From: JBEVMS01 sp040508515
Lineage (GTDB): Bacteria > Pseudomonadota > Gammaproteobacteria > Xanthomonadales > Rhodanobacteraceae
Length of the DNA: 12,865 bases
Assembly: GCA_040508515.1 (NCBI GenBank)
Contig: JBEVMS010000233.1
Location: 1-12,865, forward strand
Reading direction: 5' to 3'
This document shows positions 7,042 through 12,865 of this stretch, piece after piece (the first letter of the stretch is position 1; each line of letters opens with the position of its first letter). Below the pieces are notes generated by a model. That model did not search any database, was not told the origin of the DNA, and was given only the letters and a program-made list of their open reading frames with translations. A program made the translations under genes and the position numbers.

Positions 7042-7865
7042 GAGCTTGCGGTGGCGTCAAGGGCGTGGGCCTGCTCCGAATCCGGGAACTGGCCCTTCAG
7101 GCGCCTGGCATAATCGTGAGCAGCATCCATGTTGCCCAGGCGGTATTCGATATCGTGACCGAGCTTCAGCGAAGCGGCGCTTGACTGACCCAGCGCGTCG
7201 TAACGCTGCAAAAAAGCACGGGCTCGAAATGCATCATTGCGTTTATAAAGCAGGGCTGCGAGCTGATACAAGGCTTCGCCATTATTGGCATTGAGTGCGA
7301 CAGCCTTGCGGAAATCATCCTCCGCCGCCACGCCGTCACCAGCGCCTTGCGCACAGATGCCCGCATTGGTCCAGGCTACGTCCGGTGTGGCATAAAACGG
7401 ATCGGCGATGGCGCGCTGAAAATACGACTGCGCTTCGGCACCCTTGCCGATCTTGCACAGGAACGCGCCGAGGTTGTTGTTGGGATCGCCCTTTTTCGGC
7501 TCCAGCTCGACCGCGCGGCGGTAGTGCTTCTCGGCTTCGACCGGATTGTTGATACGCTCGTAGACCACCGCGATCACCGTATGGGCCGGCGCATACGTAT
7601 CGTCGAACTGCAGTGCCTTGGTCAGGCGCTCCAGAGCTCCCTGCAGGTCACCGTTTTGCAGATAGCGCTGACCCAGTTCGGTATGGATGCGCGCCGCGTC
7701 GCGCGCCTGATCGGCCTTGCTGGTTTTGGGAATGCGAATGGCGGTGTCGCCCACGCCACCCGATACCGGCACCTGCGAACCTGGCGCGGGCTTGCCGGCC
7801 AAGAAACAGCCGCTCAGCGCCAGTGAAACGAAGCACGCCCCCGCGAGCTTCCGCTTAAGCGGCAT
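7038..7865 (-). CDS. pilF: Type IV pilus biogenesis/stability lipoprotein PilF (PilW)
   Basis: PilF (PilW) is an outer-membrane lipoprotein with TPR repeats that helps the secretin PilQ localise and multimerise, and so is needed for type IV pili. The 275-residue protein starts with a lipoprotein signal, MPLKRKLAGACFVSLALSGC, with C20 as the lipidated cysteine in the lipobox LSGC. TPR units lie at about 59-92 (ELGQRYLQNGDLQGALERLTKAL), 94-127, 128-157 (NNNLGAFLCKIGKGAEAQSYF), 165-193 and 197-226. The NN-LG-FLC-G motif is typical of PilF. Its ATG lies inside the last codons of rlmN (11-base overlap), with GAGGA eight bases upstream in the rlmN coding sequence. It overlaps rodZ by four bases at its other end, so the three genes are very likely cotranscribed. 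Confidence 0.93.
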   Translation of the reverse strand: MPLKRKLAGACFVSLALSGCFLAGKPAPGSQVPVSGGVGDTAIRIPKTSKADQARDAARIHTELGQRYLQNGDLQGALERLTKALQFDDTYAPAHTVIAVVYERINNPVEAEKHYRRAVELEPKKGDPNNNLGAFLCKIGKGAEAQSYFQRAIADPFYATPDVAWTNAGICAQGAGDGVAAEDDFRKAVALNANNGEALYQLAALLYKRNDAFRARAFLQRYDALGQSSAASLKLGHDIEYRLGNMDAAHDYARRLKGQFPDSEQAHALDATASS

Positions 7866-9000
7866 GCGCCGAGTCCTCGTCCAAACGTTTAAGAAATTCC
7901 GCCTGGCGACGGGTGCGATCCAGCACCTGTCCCTTCAGCTGGCCGCAAGCGGCATCGATATCGTCACCACGGGTGCGACGCAGCATGGTCAATATGCCGG
8001 CATTGAGCAACTGGGTCTGGAACGCGTGGATCACATCCGCCGCAGAGCGCTCGAAACGCGTTCCGGGGAATGGATTGAATGGAATCAAATTGACCTTACA
8101 GTTGGGCATGCGGCGCATGAACTTGATCAGCTGGCGCGCGTGCTCCGGCTGGTCGTTGACGCCCTTCATCAAGGTGTATTCAAAGGTGATCGCGGTGCGC
8201 GGCTTGCGCGCCAGCCAACGCTGACAAGCCGCCGCCAGCTCGGCGATCGGGTAACGCTTGTTGAGCGGCACCAGCTCGGTGCGCAGTTCGTCATTGGCCG
8301 CATGCAGGGAGACTGCCAGCGAGACATCGATGGTCTCGGACAGCTTGTCGATCATCGGCACCAGGCCGGCGGTGGACAGCGTGACGCGCTTGGAGGCCAG
8401 GCCAAAGCCCAGATCATCACGCATCAGGCTCATCGCCTTGACCACGTTGTCGAAGTTCAGCAGCGGCTCGCCCATGCCCATCATCACCACGTTGGTGATG
8501 CGCCGATTTTGATGCGTGACATTGCCCAGGTGTTTGGCCGCCACCCACATCTGGCCGATGATCTCGGCGGTGGACAGGTTACGGTTGAAGCCCTGGGTCG
8601 CGGTCGAGCAAAACTGGCAATTGAGCGCGCAGCCGACCTGCGAAGACACGCACAGCGTGCCGCGGGTCGGCTCCGGGATGTACACCGCTTCAATCGCGTT
8701 GCCGCTGTTGCTGCCGTCCATCCCCAACAGCCACTTGTGCGTGCCGTCGGTGGCCGCCTTGTCGAAGATGGTCTTGGGCGGGCCGACGTAGCATGTTTCG
8801 GTGAGTTTGGCGCGCAGCGCCTTGCCCACGTCGGTCATGTTGGCGAAGTCGCTCTCCAGGTGGTGGTACATCCACTTCATCACCTGCTCGGCGCGATAAG
8901 GCTTCTCGCCGATCTGCGCGAAGAAATCACGCAGCCCCTGGCGATCGAAATCGAGCAGATTGACTTTTTGAGGTGAAGTGACCACAGCAACCTGGTTCAC
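7855..9000 (-). CDS. rlmN: Dual-specificity 23S rRNA A2503 / tRNA A37 C2-methyltransferase RlmN
   Basis: RlmN is a radical-SAM enzyme that methylates C2 of adenosine 2503 in 23S rRNA and of adenosine 37 in some tRNAs. In this 381-residue protein the [4Fe-4S] cysteines are C124, C128 and C131 in GCALNCQFC. C117 in TLCVSSQVG and C352 in DAACGQL correspond to the two cysteines used in the ping-pong methyl transfer. Other family blocks are YRAEQVMKWMYH, GMGEPLLNFDNV, VTLSTAG, SLHAANDELR and IPFNPFPGTRFERS. The start is a GTG (9000-8998), with AAAGG about ten bases upstream; a second GTG four codons later is possible. Only 12 bases separate it from the ndk stop upstream. Confidence 0.97.
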   Translation of the reverse strand: MNQVAVVTSPQKVNLLDFDRQGLRDFFAQIGEKPYRAEQVMKWMYHHLESDFANMTDVGKALRAKLTETCYVGPPKTIFDKAATDGTHKWLLGMDGSNSGNAIEAVYIPEPTRGTLCVSSQVGCALNCQFCSTATQGFNRNLSTAEIIGQMWVAAKHLGNVTHQNRRITNVVMMGMGEPLLNFDNVVKAMSLMRDDLGFGLASKRVTLSTAGLVPMIDKLSETIDVSLAVSLHAANDELRTELVPLNKRYPIAELAAACQRWLARKPRTAITFEYTLMKGVNDQPEHARQLIKFMRRMPNCKVNLIPFNPFPGTRFERSAADVIHAFQTQLLNAGILTMLRRTRGDDIDAACGQLKGQVLDRTRRQAEFLKRLDEDSAHAA

Positions 9001-9012
9001 GGCAGTAGGCCT

Positions 9013-9438
9013 TTAGCGCGAGAAAGTTTCCGTCTCGGCGAAGAAATACGCTATCTCCGCTTTGGCGGTTTCGGCTGCATCGGAACCATGCACGGCATTG
9101 GCGTCGATGGAGTCGGCGAAGTCCGCGCGGATCGTGCCCGGCGCGGCGTCCTTAGGATTGGTGGCACCCATCAGCTCGCGGTGCTTGGCGATGGCGTTGT
9201 CGCCTTCCAGCGCCTGGATCATCACCGGGCCGGAGATCATGAAGTCGACCAGCGCTTTAAAGAACGGGCGCTCGCGATGCACGGCGTAAAAACCCTCGGC
9301 CTCGGCGCGCGACAGCTGCTTGAACTTGGCCGCGGCGATCTTCAGGCCGGCCTGCTCGAAGCGCGAATAAATCTGGCCGATGACGTTCTTGGCGACGGCA
9401 TCGGGCTTGATGATGGAAAGTGTGCGCTCCAGCGCCAT
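9013..9438 (-). CDS. ndk: Nucleoside diphosphate kinase Ndk
   Basis: Ndk transfers the gamma phosphate of ATP to nucleoside diphosphates through a phosphohistidine. From the ATG at 9438 the protein is 141 residues, the usual bacterial length. It shows ERTLSIIKPDAV (4-15) with K11, RFEQAGLKI, YAVHRERPFF (51-60), GPVMIQALEGDNAI, the arginine-containing GATNPKDAAPGTIRADFA block, and the active-site NAVHGSD with H117. The reading frame stays open upstream to 9525, but the extra 29 residues have no family counterpart. GGAG nine bases before the internal ATG supports the shorter form. It is the first gene of the leftward cluster and divides a 233-base intergenic region with the divergent psrA-like gene. 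Confidence 0.97.
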   Translation of the reverse strand: MALERTLSIIKPDAVAKNVIGQIYSRFEQAGLKIAAAKFKQLSRAEAEGFYAVHRERPFFKALVDFMISGPVMIQALEGDNAIAKHRELMGATNPKDAAPGTIRADFADSIDANAVHGSDAAETAKAEIAYFFAETETFSR

Positions 9439-9528
9439 GAGGGTCTGCTCCGGACAAAAGCTTGTTATGAGTAAAAGTTCGAACCGGGCCAGCCGGCGAA
9501 TCAGCGACCAAATCCAACGTGGCACACG

Positions 9529-9590
9529 GATTTAGATCACGAAAGTTTGACAGATTCCCGTTGATACGCAAGCCCATCACGATCTAAATC
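9529..9590. repeat. Spaced 10-base inverted repeat in the ndk/psrA intergenic region
   Basis: GATTTAGATC (9529-9538) and GATCTAAATC (9581-9590) are perfect inverted copies with 42 bases between them. The right arm ends inside the first two bases of operator 1. Such spacing suits two binding sites for one regulator rather than an RNA hairpin. The binding protein is unknown, and it need not be the adjacent regulator. Confidence 0.5.
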
Positions 9591-9604
9591 AAACGATTGT
9601 TTGA
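9589..9604. promoter_or_regulatory. PsrA-type operator 1
   Basis: TCAAAC GATT GTTTGA has perfect six-base inverted arms around a four-base centre. It fits the published PsrA pattern (C/G)AAAC-N2-4-GTTT(C/G). Its right half overlaps the candidate -35 box at 9601-9606, so binding would hinder RNA polymerase. Confidence 0.8.
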
Positions 9605-9630
9605 CTCGCGCAAATCGCCCGGCGTATCCT
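9601..9630 (+). promoter_or_regulatory. Candidate sigma-70 promoter of the psrA-fad operon
   Basis: TTGACT (9601-9606, 5 of 6 matches) and TATCCT (9625-9630, 4 of 6 including TA...T) are separated by 18 bases. Transcription would begin near 9637, inside operator 2, giving a leader of about 35 bases to the GTG at 9672. Both boxes touch an operator, which supports repression by steric block. Confidence 0.55.
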
Positions 9631-9645
9631 CAAACGATCGTTTGA
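9630..9645. promoter_or_regulatory. PsrA-type operator 2 (perfect 16-base palindrome)
   Basis: TCAAACGATCGTTTGA is a perfect 16-base palindrome with the same arms as operator 1. The centres are 41 bases apart, about four helical turns, so both sites face the same side of the DNA. It spans the expected transcription start. Confidence 0.82.
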
Positions 9646-9671
9646 TTTTCACTTGGATCGCAAAAGCGCAC

Positions 9672-10292
9672 GTGAACAGCTCAACTTACTCCACGCGGCA
9701 GCGCATTCTTGTCGCGGCTGAAGAACTGTTCGCCCGGCTGGGTTTTGAGGGCGCCTCGCTGCGCCAGGTCACCGCCGCGGCCGGTGTCAATCTGGCAGCC
9801 GTGAATTACCACTTCGGGTCCAAGGAAGCCTTGATCGAAGAGGTTTTTCGACGCCGCCTGGATGAACTGAACGGACGGCGCATGGAAGCTTTGGCGCGCA
9901 TCGCCGGTCAGCCGCAGACCGTGCTGGAGGACGTGCTGACAGCGTACATCCAACCGGCGCTCGAACTATCGCACGACGGCAACGGCGGCGCCTTGTTCAT
10001 GCGTGTACTGGCACGCGCTTTCGCCGAACACGACGATACCTTGCGCACGTTCCTGTCGAACAATTACGGCCACGTGATTCGCCAGTTTACGGCGGAGTTC
10101 GGCCGCCTCTTGCCGCACCTGAGCAAGGATGAACTTTATTGGCGGGTCGATCTGGTCACCGGCGCACTGACCCATGCGATGTCGGGTTTCGGGCTGATCC
10201 GCCGGCGCAGCGACGTCAGCGAGAGCAGCCATCGCGAGCAGACCGTACAGCATCTGATCCGTTTCGCCGCCGCCGGCCTGAGCCATCCCTAG
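9672..10292 (+). CDS. psrA: TetR-family transcriptional regulator, PsrA-like (fatty-acid-responsive)
   Basis: This 206-residue one-component regulator has an N-terminal TetR helix-turn-helix (about 10-56). Its recognition region, SLRQVTAAAGVNLAAVNYHF followed by GSKEALI (29-55), is nearly the same as in Pseudomonas PsrA. The C-terminal ligand domain has the FMRVLARAF (109-117) and YWRVDLVTGALTHAMSG (156-172) blocks, which also recall PsrA. PsrA represses beta-oxidation genes until long-chain acyl ligands release it. The start is assigned to GTG 9672. The frame is open back to a TTG at 9597, but that codon lies inside operator 1 and upstream of the predicted transcript start. The GTG has only a weak ribosome-binding site, so the exact start is uncertain. 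Family membership is strong; the symbol rests on the HTH, the operator sequence and the fad neighbours. Confidence 0.88.
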   Translation: MNSSTYSTRQRILVAAEELFARLGFEGASLRQVTAAAGVNLAAVNYHFGSKEALIEEVFRRRLDELNGRRMEALARIAGQPQTVLEDVLTAYIQPALELSHDGNGGALFMRVLARAFAEHDDTLRTFLSNNYGHVIRQFTAEFGRLLPHLSKDELYWRVDLVTGALTHAMSGFGLIRRRSDVSESSHREQTVQHLIRFAAAGLSHP

Positions 10293-10335
10293 CGCCACCT
10301 CATCTACAAACGTGTCCGCCTCATTGGAGCAACCC

Positions 10336-12723
10336 ATGACCGCAGCACCCATCAGCACCTCCGCTCTACGTATCCGCAAAGCCGCCGTCCTGGGCGCCGG
10401 CGTGATGGGCGCGCAGATCGCCGCCCATCTGACCAATGCCGACGTCGAAACACTCTTGTTCGACCTGCCGGCCAAAGACGGCCCCAAAAGCGCCATCGCG
10501 CTGAAGGCCATCGAGAACCTCAAAAAACTCTCGCCGGCGCCGCTGGCTGACAAGAGCCGTGCGGCGGCGATCATCGCGGCCAACTACGACGAGCATCTGG
10601 AACTGCTCAAAGATTGCGACCTGATCATCGAGGCCATCGCCGAGCGGATGGACTGGAAGCGCGACCTCTACGCCAAGATCGCGCCCTACGTGTCGCCCAC
10701 CGCCGTGCTCGCCTCCAACACCTCGGGGCTGTCGATCAATGCCTTGGCCGAGGCGCTGCCCGAGCAGTTGCGCCACCGCTTCACCGGCGTGCATTTCTTC
10801 AATCCGCCGCGCTACATGCACCTGGTCGAGTTGATCCCGACCCAGTTGACCGACTGCGCCGTGCTTACCGGCCTGGAAGCCTTCCTGACCTCGACGGTCG
10901 GCAAGGGCGTGGTCTACGCCAAGGACACGCCCAACTTCATCGGCAACCGCATCGGCGTGTTTTCGATCCTCTCCACCATGCATCACACCGCGCAGTTCGG
11001 CTTGGGTTTCGACACCGTCGATGCGCTGACCGGACCGGCACTCGGACGCCCCAAGAGCGCCACCTACCGCACCGCCGACGTGGTCGGGCTGGACACCATG
11101 GCGCACGTCATCAAGACCATGGCCGATACCTTGCCGGACGATCCCTGGCACACGTATTTTCAGGCGCCGGCTTGGTTGAGGGCGTTGATCGACAAGGGCG
11201 CGCTGGGCCAGAAAACCGGCGCCGGCGTCTATCGCAAGTCCGGCAAGGACATCGTGGTGCTGGACTTGGGCCAGCAGGATTACCGCCCGTCCGAGCAGAA
11301 GCCGTCAGACGAGGTTGCTGCGATCCTGGGCATCAAAGACCCTGCCGAAAAATTCGCCAAGCTGCGCGCTAGTGCCGATCCGCAGGCGCAGTTCCTGTGG
11401 GCGATTTTCCGCGACCTGTTCCACTACAGCGCCTACCATCTGGCGGATATCGCCGATACGGCGCGTGACGTCGATCTGGCGATTCGCTGGGGCTACGGCT
11501 GGAAACTCGGTCCCTTCGAGACCTGGCAAGCCGCTGGCTGGCAGCAGGTGGCCGGCTGGATCGCCGAGGACATCGCGGCCGGCAAAGCGATGAGTTCGGC
11601 ACCGTTGCCCGGCTGGGTCAACGACGGGCGCAACGGCGTGCACGGCAAGGCCGGCTCCTATTCGGCCGCCGCCGGCAGCGACAAGGCACGCTCGACCCAG
11701 CCGGTCTACCGACGCCAGTTGTTCCCTGATCCGATCCTCGGCGAGACATTCGACCAGGGCAGCACCGTCTACGAAAACGACGGCGTGCGACTGTGGACGC
11801 TGGGCGACGACGGCATCGGCATCCTCTCGTTCAAGACCAAGATGCACACCGTCAACGACCAAGTACTCGACGGCGTGCAGGCGGCGATCAAGGTGGCCGA
11901 AGCCAAGCTCAAGGCCGTGGTGCTGTGGCAGACCGGCGAGCCGTTCTCTGCCGGCGCGGACTTGAAAGGCGCGTTGGGACTGCTGCAAGCGGGCAAGTTC
12001 GACGCCTTCGAGGCGATGGTGGCCAACTTCCAGGCCACCAGCATGGCGATCAAATACGCGCAGGTTCCGGTCGTGGCGGCCGTGCGCGGCTTGGCACTGG
12101 GCGGCGGCTGCGAATTCCAGATGCACTCGGCGCGCACCGTGGCCGCGCTGGAAAGCTATATCGGCCTGGTCGAGGCGGGCGTCGGCTTGCTGCCGGCGGG
12201 CGGCGGCCTGAAGGAATTCGCCGTGCGCGCGGCCAAGGCCAACCCGGACGATCCCTTCGAATACTTGAAGAAAATCTTCGAGACGGTGGCGATGGCCAAG
12301 GTTTCCGCCTCGGCGCTGGAAGCCAAGGAGCTGGGCCTGCTGCGCGAGAGCGACGTGGTGGTGTTCAATCCCCACGAGTTGCTTTACGTGGCCAAGCAGG
12401 TGGCCAATTCGCTGGCCGAAAGTGGCTGGCGTCCGCCGCTGCCCGGTCGCGCGCTGCCGGTGGCCGGCGATGTCGGTACGGCTACTTTCAAAGCCTCGCT
12501 GGCCAATCTGCAGGCCGGCTACTTCGCCTCCGAGCACGACGTGGAAATCGCCAAGCGCATTGCCGACACCTTGAGCGGCGGCGAGGTCGAGCGCGGCTCG
12601 CTAGTCGATGAAGCCTGGCTGCTGGCGTTGGAGCGCAAGCACTTCGTCGCGTTGGCCAAGACTGAAAAAACCCAGGCCCGCATCGCCCACACCATGACCA
12701 CGGGCAAGCCGTTGAGGAATTAG
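10336..12723 (+). CDS. FadN-type bifunctional 3-hydroxyacyl-CoA dehydrogenase / enoyl-CoA hydratase
   Basis: This 795-residue enzyme should carry out two beta-oxidation steps: hydration of 2-enoyl-CoA and NAD-dependent oxidation of 3-hydroxyacyl-CoA. The order is dehydrogenase first, hydratase last, as in B. subtilis FadN and opposite to E. coli FadB. The NAD loop is GAGVMG (20-25). SNTSGLS (127-133), H153 in GVHFFNPP and E165 form the dehydrogenase active site, and the HCDH C-domain covers about 200-400. The crotonase domain (about 480-690) has the oxyanion loop FSAGADLK (537-544) and RGLALGGGCEF, with both catalytic glutamates, E593 and E613. The frame opens at a GTG (10312), but GGAG at 10326-10329 sits six bases before the ATG at 10336, which is chosen. 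It lies 43 bases after the psrA-like gene, with no visible terminator, and 114 bases before a thiolase. Confidence 0.95.
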   Translation: MTAAPISTSALRIRKAAVLGAGVMGAQIAAHLTNADVETLLFDLPAKDGPKSAIALKAIENLKKLSPAPLADKSRAAAIIAANYDEHLELLKDCDLIIEAIAERMDWKRDLYAKIAPYVSPTAVLASNTSGLSINALAEALPEQLRHRFTGVHFFNPPRYMHLVELIPTQLTDCAVLTGLEAFLTSTVGKGVVYAKDTPNFIGNRIGVFSILSTMHHTAQFGLGFDTVDALTGPALGRPKSATYRTADVVGLDTMAHVIKTMADTLPDDPWHTYFQAPAWLRALIDKGALGQKTGAGVYRKSGKDIVVLDLGQQDYRPSEQKPSDEVAAILGIKDPAEKFAKLRASADPQAQFLWAIFRDLFHYSAYHLADIADTARDVDLAIRWGYGWKLGPFETWQAAGWQQVAGWIAEDIAAGKAMSSAPLPGWVNDGRNGVHGKAGSYSAAAGSDKARSTQPVYRRQLFPDPILGETFDQGSTVYENDGVRLWTLGDDGIGILSFKTKMHTVNDQVLDGVQAAIKVAEAKLKAVVLWQTGEPFSAGADLKGALGLLQAGKFDAFEAMVANFQATSMAIKYAQVPVVAAVRGLALGGGCEFQMHSARTVAALESYIGLVEAGVGLLPAGGGLKEFAVRAAKANPDDPFEYLKKIFETVAMAKVSASALEAKELGLLRESDVVVFNPHELLYVAKQVANSLAESGWRPPLPGRALPVAGDVGTATFKASLANLQAGYFASEHDVEIAKRIADTLSGGEVERGSLVDEAWLLALERKHFVALAKTEKTQARIAHTMTTGKPLRN

Positions 12724-12747
12724 TGAGCGCCCACCTCGCGCGGCAGT

Positions 12748-12777
12748 GAAAGCGCTGGCTTTCGATCCTCTCGATCG
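12748..12777 (+). other. Two tandem small hairpins in the fadN-thiolase spacer
   Basis: GAAAGC GCTG GCTTTC (12748-12763) is a six-base-pair stem with a tetraloop. It abuts CGATC CTCTC GATCG (12763-12777), a five-base-pair stem. The shared base at 12763 means they stack or compete. No T-run follows, so readthrough into the thiolase is expected; they may set relative expression or mRNA stability. Both stems are short. Confidence 0.35.
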
Positions 12778-12837
12778 CACCGACGCGCACTTCGCTCTAC
12801 TCACTATCTGCCCCTTCGCCTTATTTTGGAGTTCCTC

Positions 12838-12865
12838 ATGACCAAGCAAGTGCAAGACGCCTACA
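12838..12865 (+). CDS. fadA: Acetyl-CoA C-acyltransferase (thiolase), first nine codons; runs off right edge
   Basis: Only MTKQVQDAY is visible. GGAG (12828-12831) lies six bases before the ATG, the same arrangement as for the preceding fadN-type gene. The peptide matches how I remember xanthomonad FadN-associated thiolases beginning (MSKQ/MTKQ-QDAYIVAA). A thiolase directly after a FadN-type enzyme is the usual pairing, supplying the final cleavage step of beta-oxidation. The assignment leans mostly on context, because the catalytic part is outside the window. Confidence 0.7.

Noticed and set aside
7851..7862. Perfect 12-base palindrome CCGCTTAAGCGG spanning the rlmN stop and pilF start region
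   Set aside because: It lies wholly in overlapping coding sequence, where codon choice explains it; no second copy or promoter nearby suggests a binding site.
9439..9525. 29-residue N-terminal extension of Ndk
   Set aside because: The Ndk family begins at MALERTL, and GGAG sits at good spacing before that ATG; the extension is non-coding leader that happens to be open.
9547..9552. Perfect -35 hexamer TTGACA upstream of the psrA-like gene
   Set aside because: No acceptable -10 box lies 16-18 bases downstream (AAGCCC at 17), so the TTGACT/TATCCT pair is the better promoter.
9597..9671. N-terminal extension of the TetR regulator from a TTG at 9597
   Set aside because: The TTG lies inside operator 1 and upstream of the predicted transcription start; the extra 25 residues run through both operators and have no TetR-family counterpart.
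11305..12537. Minus-strand open frame of 410 codons opposite the FadN-type gene
   Set aside because: Antisense to intact catalytic domains and low in sequence complexity (Gly, His, Arg, Gln); no family resemblance.

Overview
The window is about 62-65% G+C and densely coded. Its gene content points to a gammaproteobacterium of the Lysobacterales (Xanthomonadales), perhaps Rhodanobacteraceae. The clues are the BAM/RodZ/PilF/RlmN/Ndk cluster, a MoeB with an N-terminal rhodanese domain, and a FadN-type beta-oxidation enzyme followed by a thiolase that begins MTKQVQDAY. The taxonomic placement is inferred from gene order and remembered family features, not from a search.

Left end (1-2244): a folD fragment runs leftward off the edge. 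A GNAT acetyltransferase diverges from it and converges, with a 37-base overlap, on a leftward rhodanese-MoeB fusion gene.

Centre (2333-9438, all minus strand): reading with transcription, the order is ndk, rlmN, pilF/pilW, rodZ, a YfgM-like TPR protein, bamB, der, and then moeB after an 88-base gap. Several junctions overlap (rlmN/pilF 11 bases, pilF/rodZ 4, yfgM-like/bamB 4), so at least parts are translationally coupled. The set joins nucleotide metabolism, RNA methylation, type IV pilus assembly, cell shape, outer-membrane protein insertion and ribosome assembly. It resembles the widespread rlmN-rodZ-ispG-hisS-yfgM-bamB-der neighbourhood, but ispG and hisS are missing; a gene-free stretch of about 160 bases lies where they would be. 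The 268-base bamB-der gap holds several predicted RNA hairpins.

Right end (9439-12865, plus strand): a PsrA-like TetR-family regulator is followed by a large FadN-type 3-hydroxyacyl-CoA dehydrogenase/enoyl-CoA hydratase and the first codons of a thiolase. In front of the regulator lie two CAAAC-N4-GTTTG palindromes, 41 bases apart centre to centre, that bracket a plausible sigma-70 promoter. This matches the known PsrA recognition pattern and suggests an autoregulated, fatty-acid-responsive beta-oxidation operon. A separate 10-base inverted repeat sits just upstream of the operators.

I see no mobile element, CRISPR array, tRNA or rRNA, and no clearly new multigene system. The most interesting material is regulatory: the operator/promoter layout at 9529-9672 and the structured bamB-der spacer.
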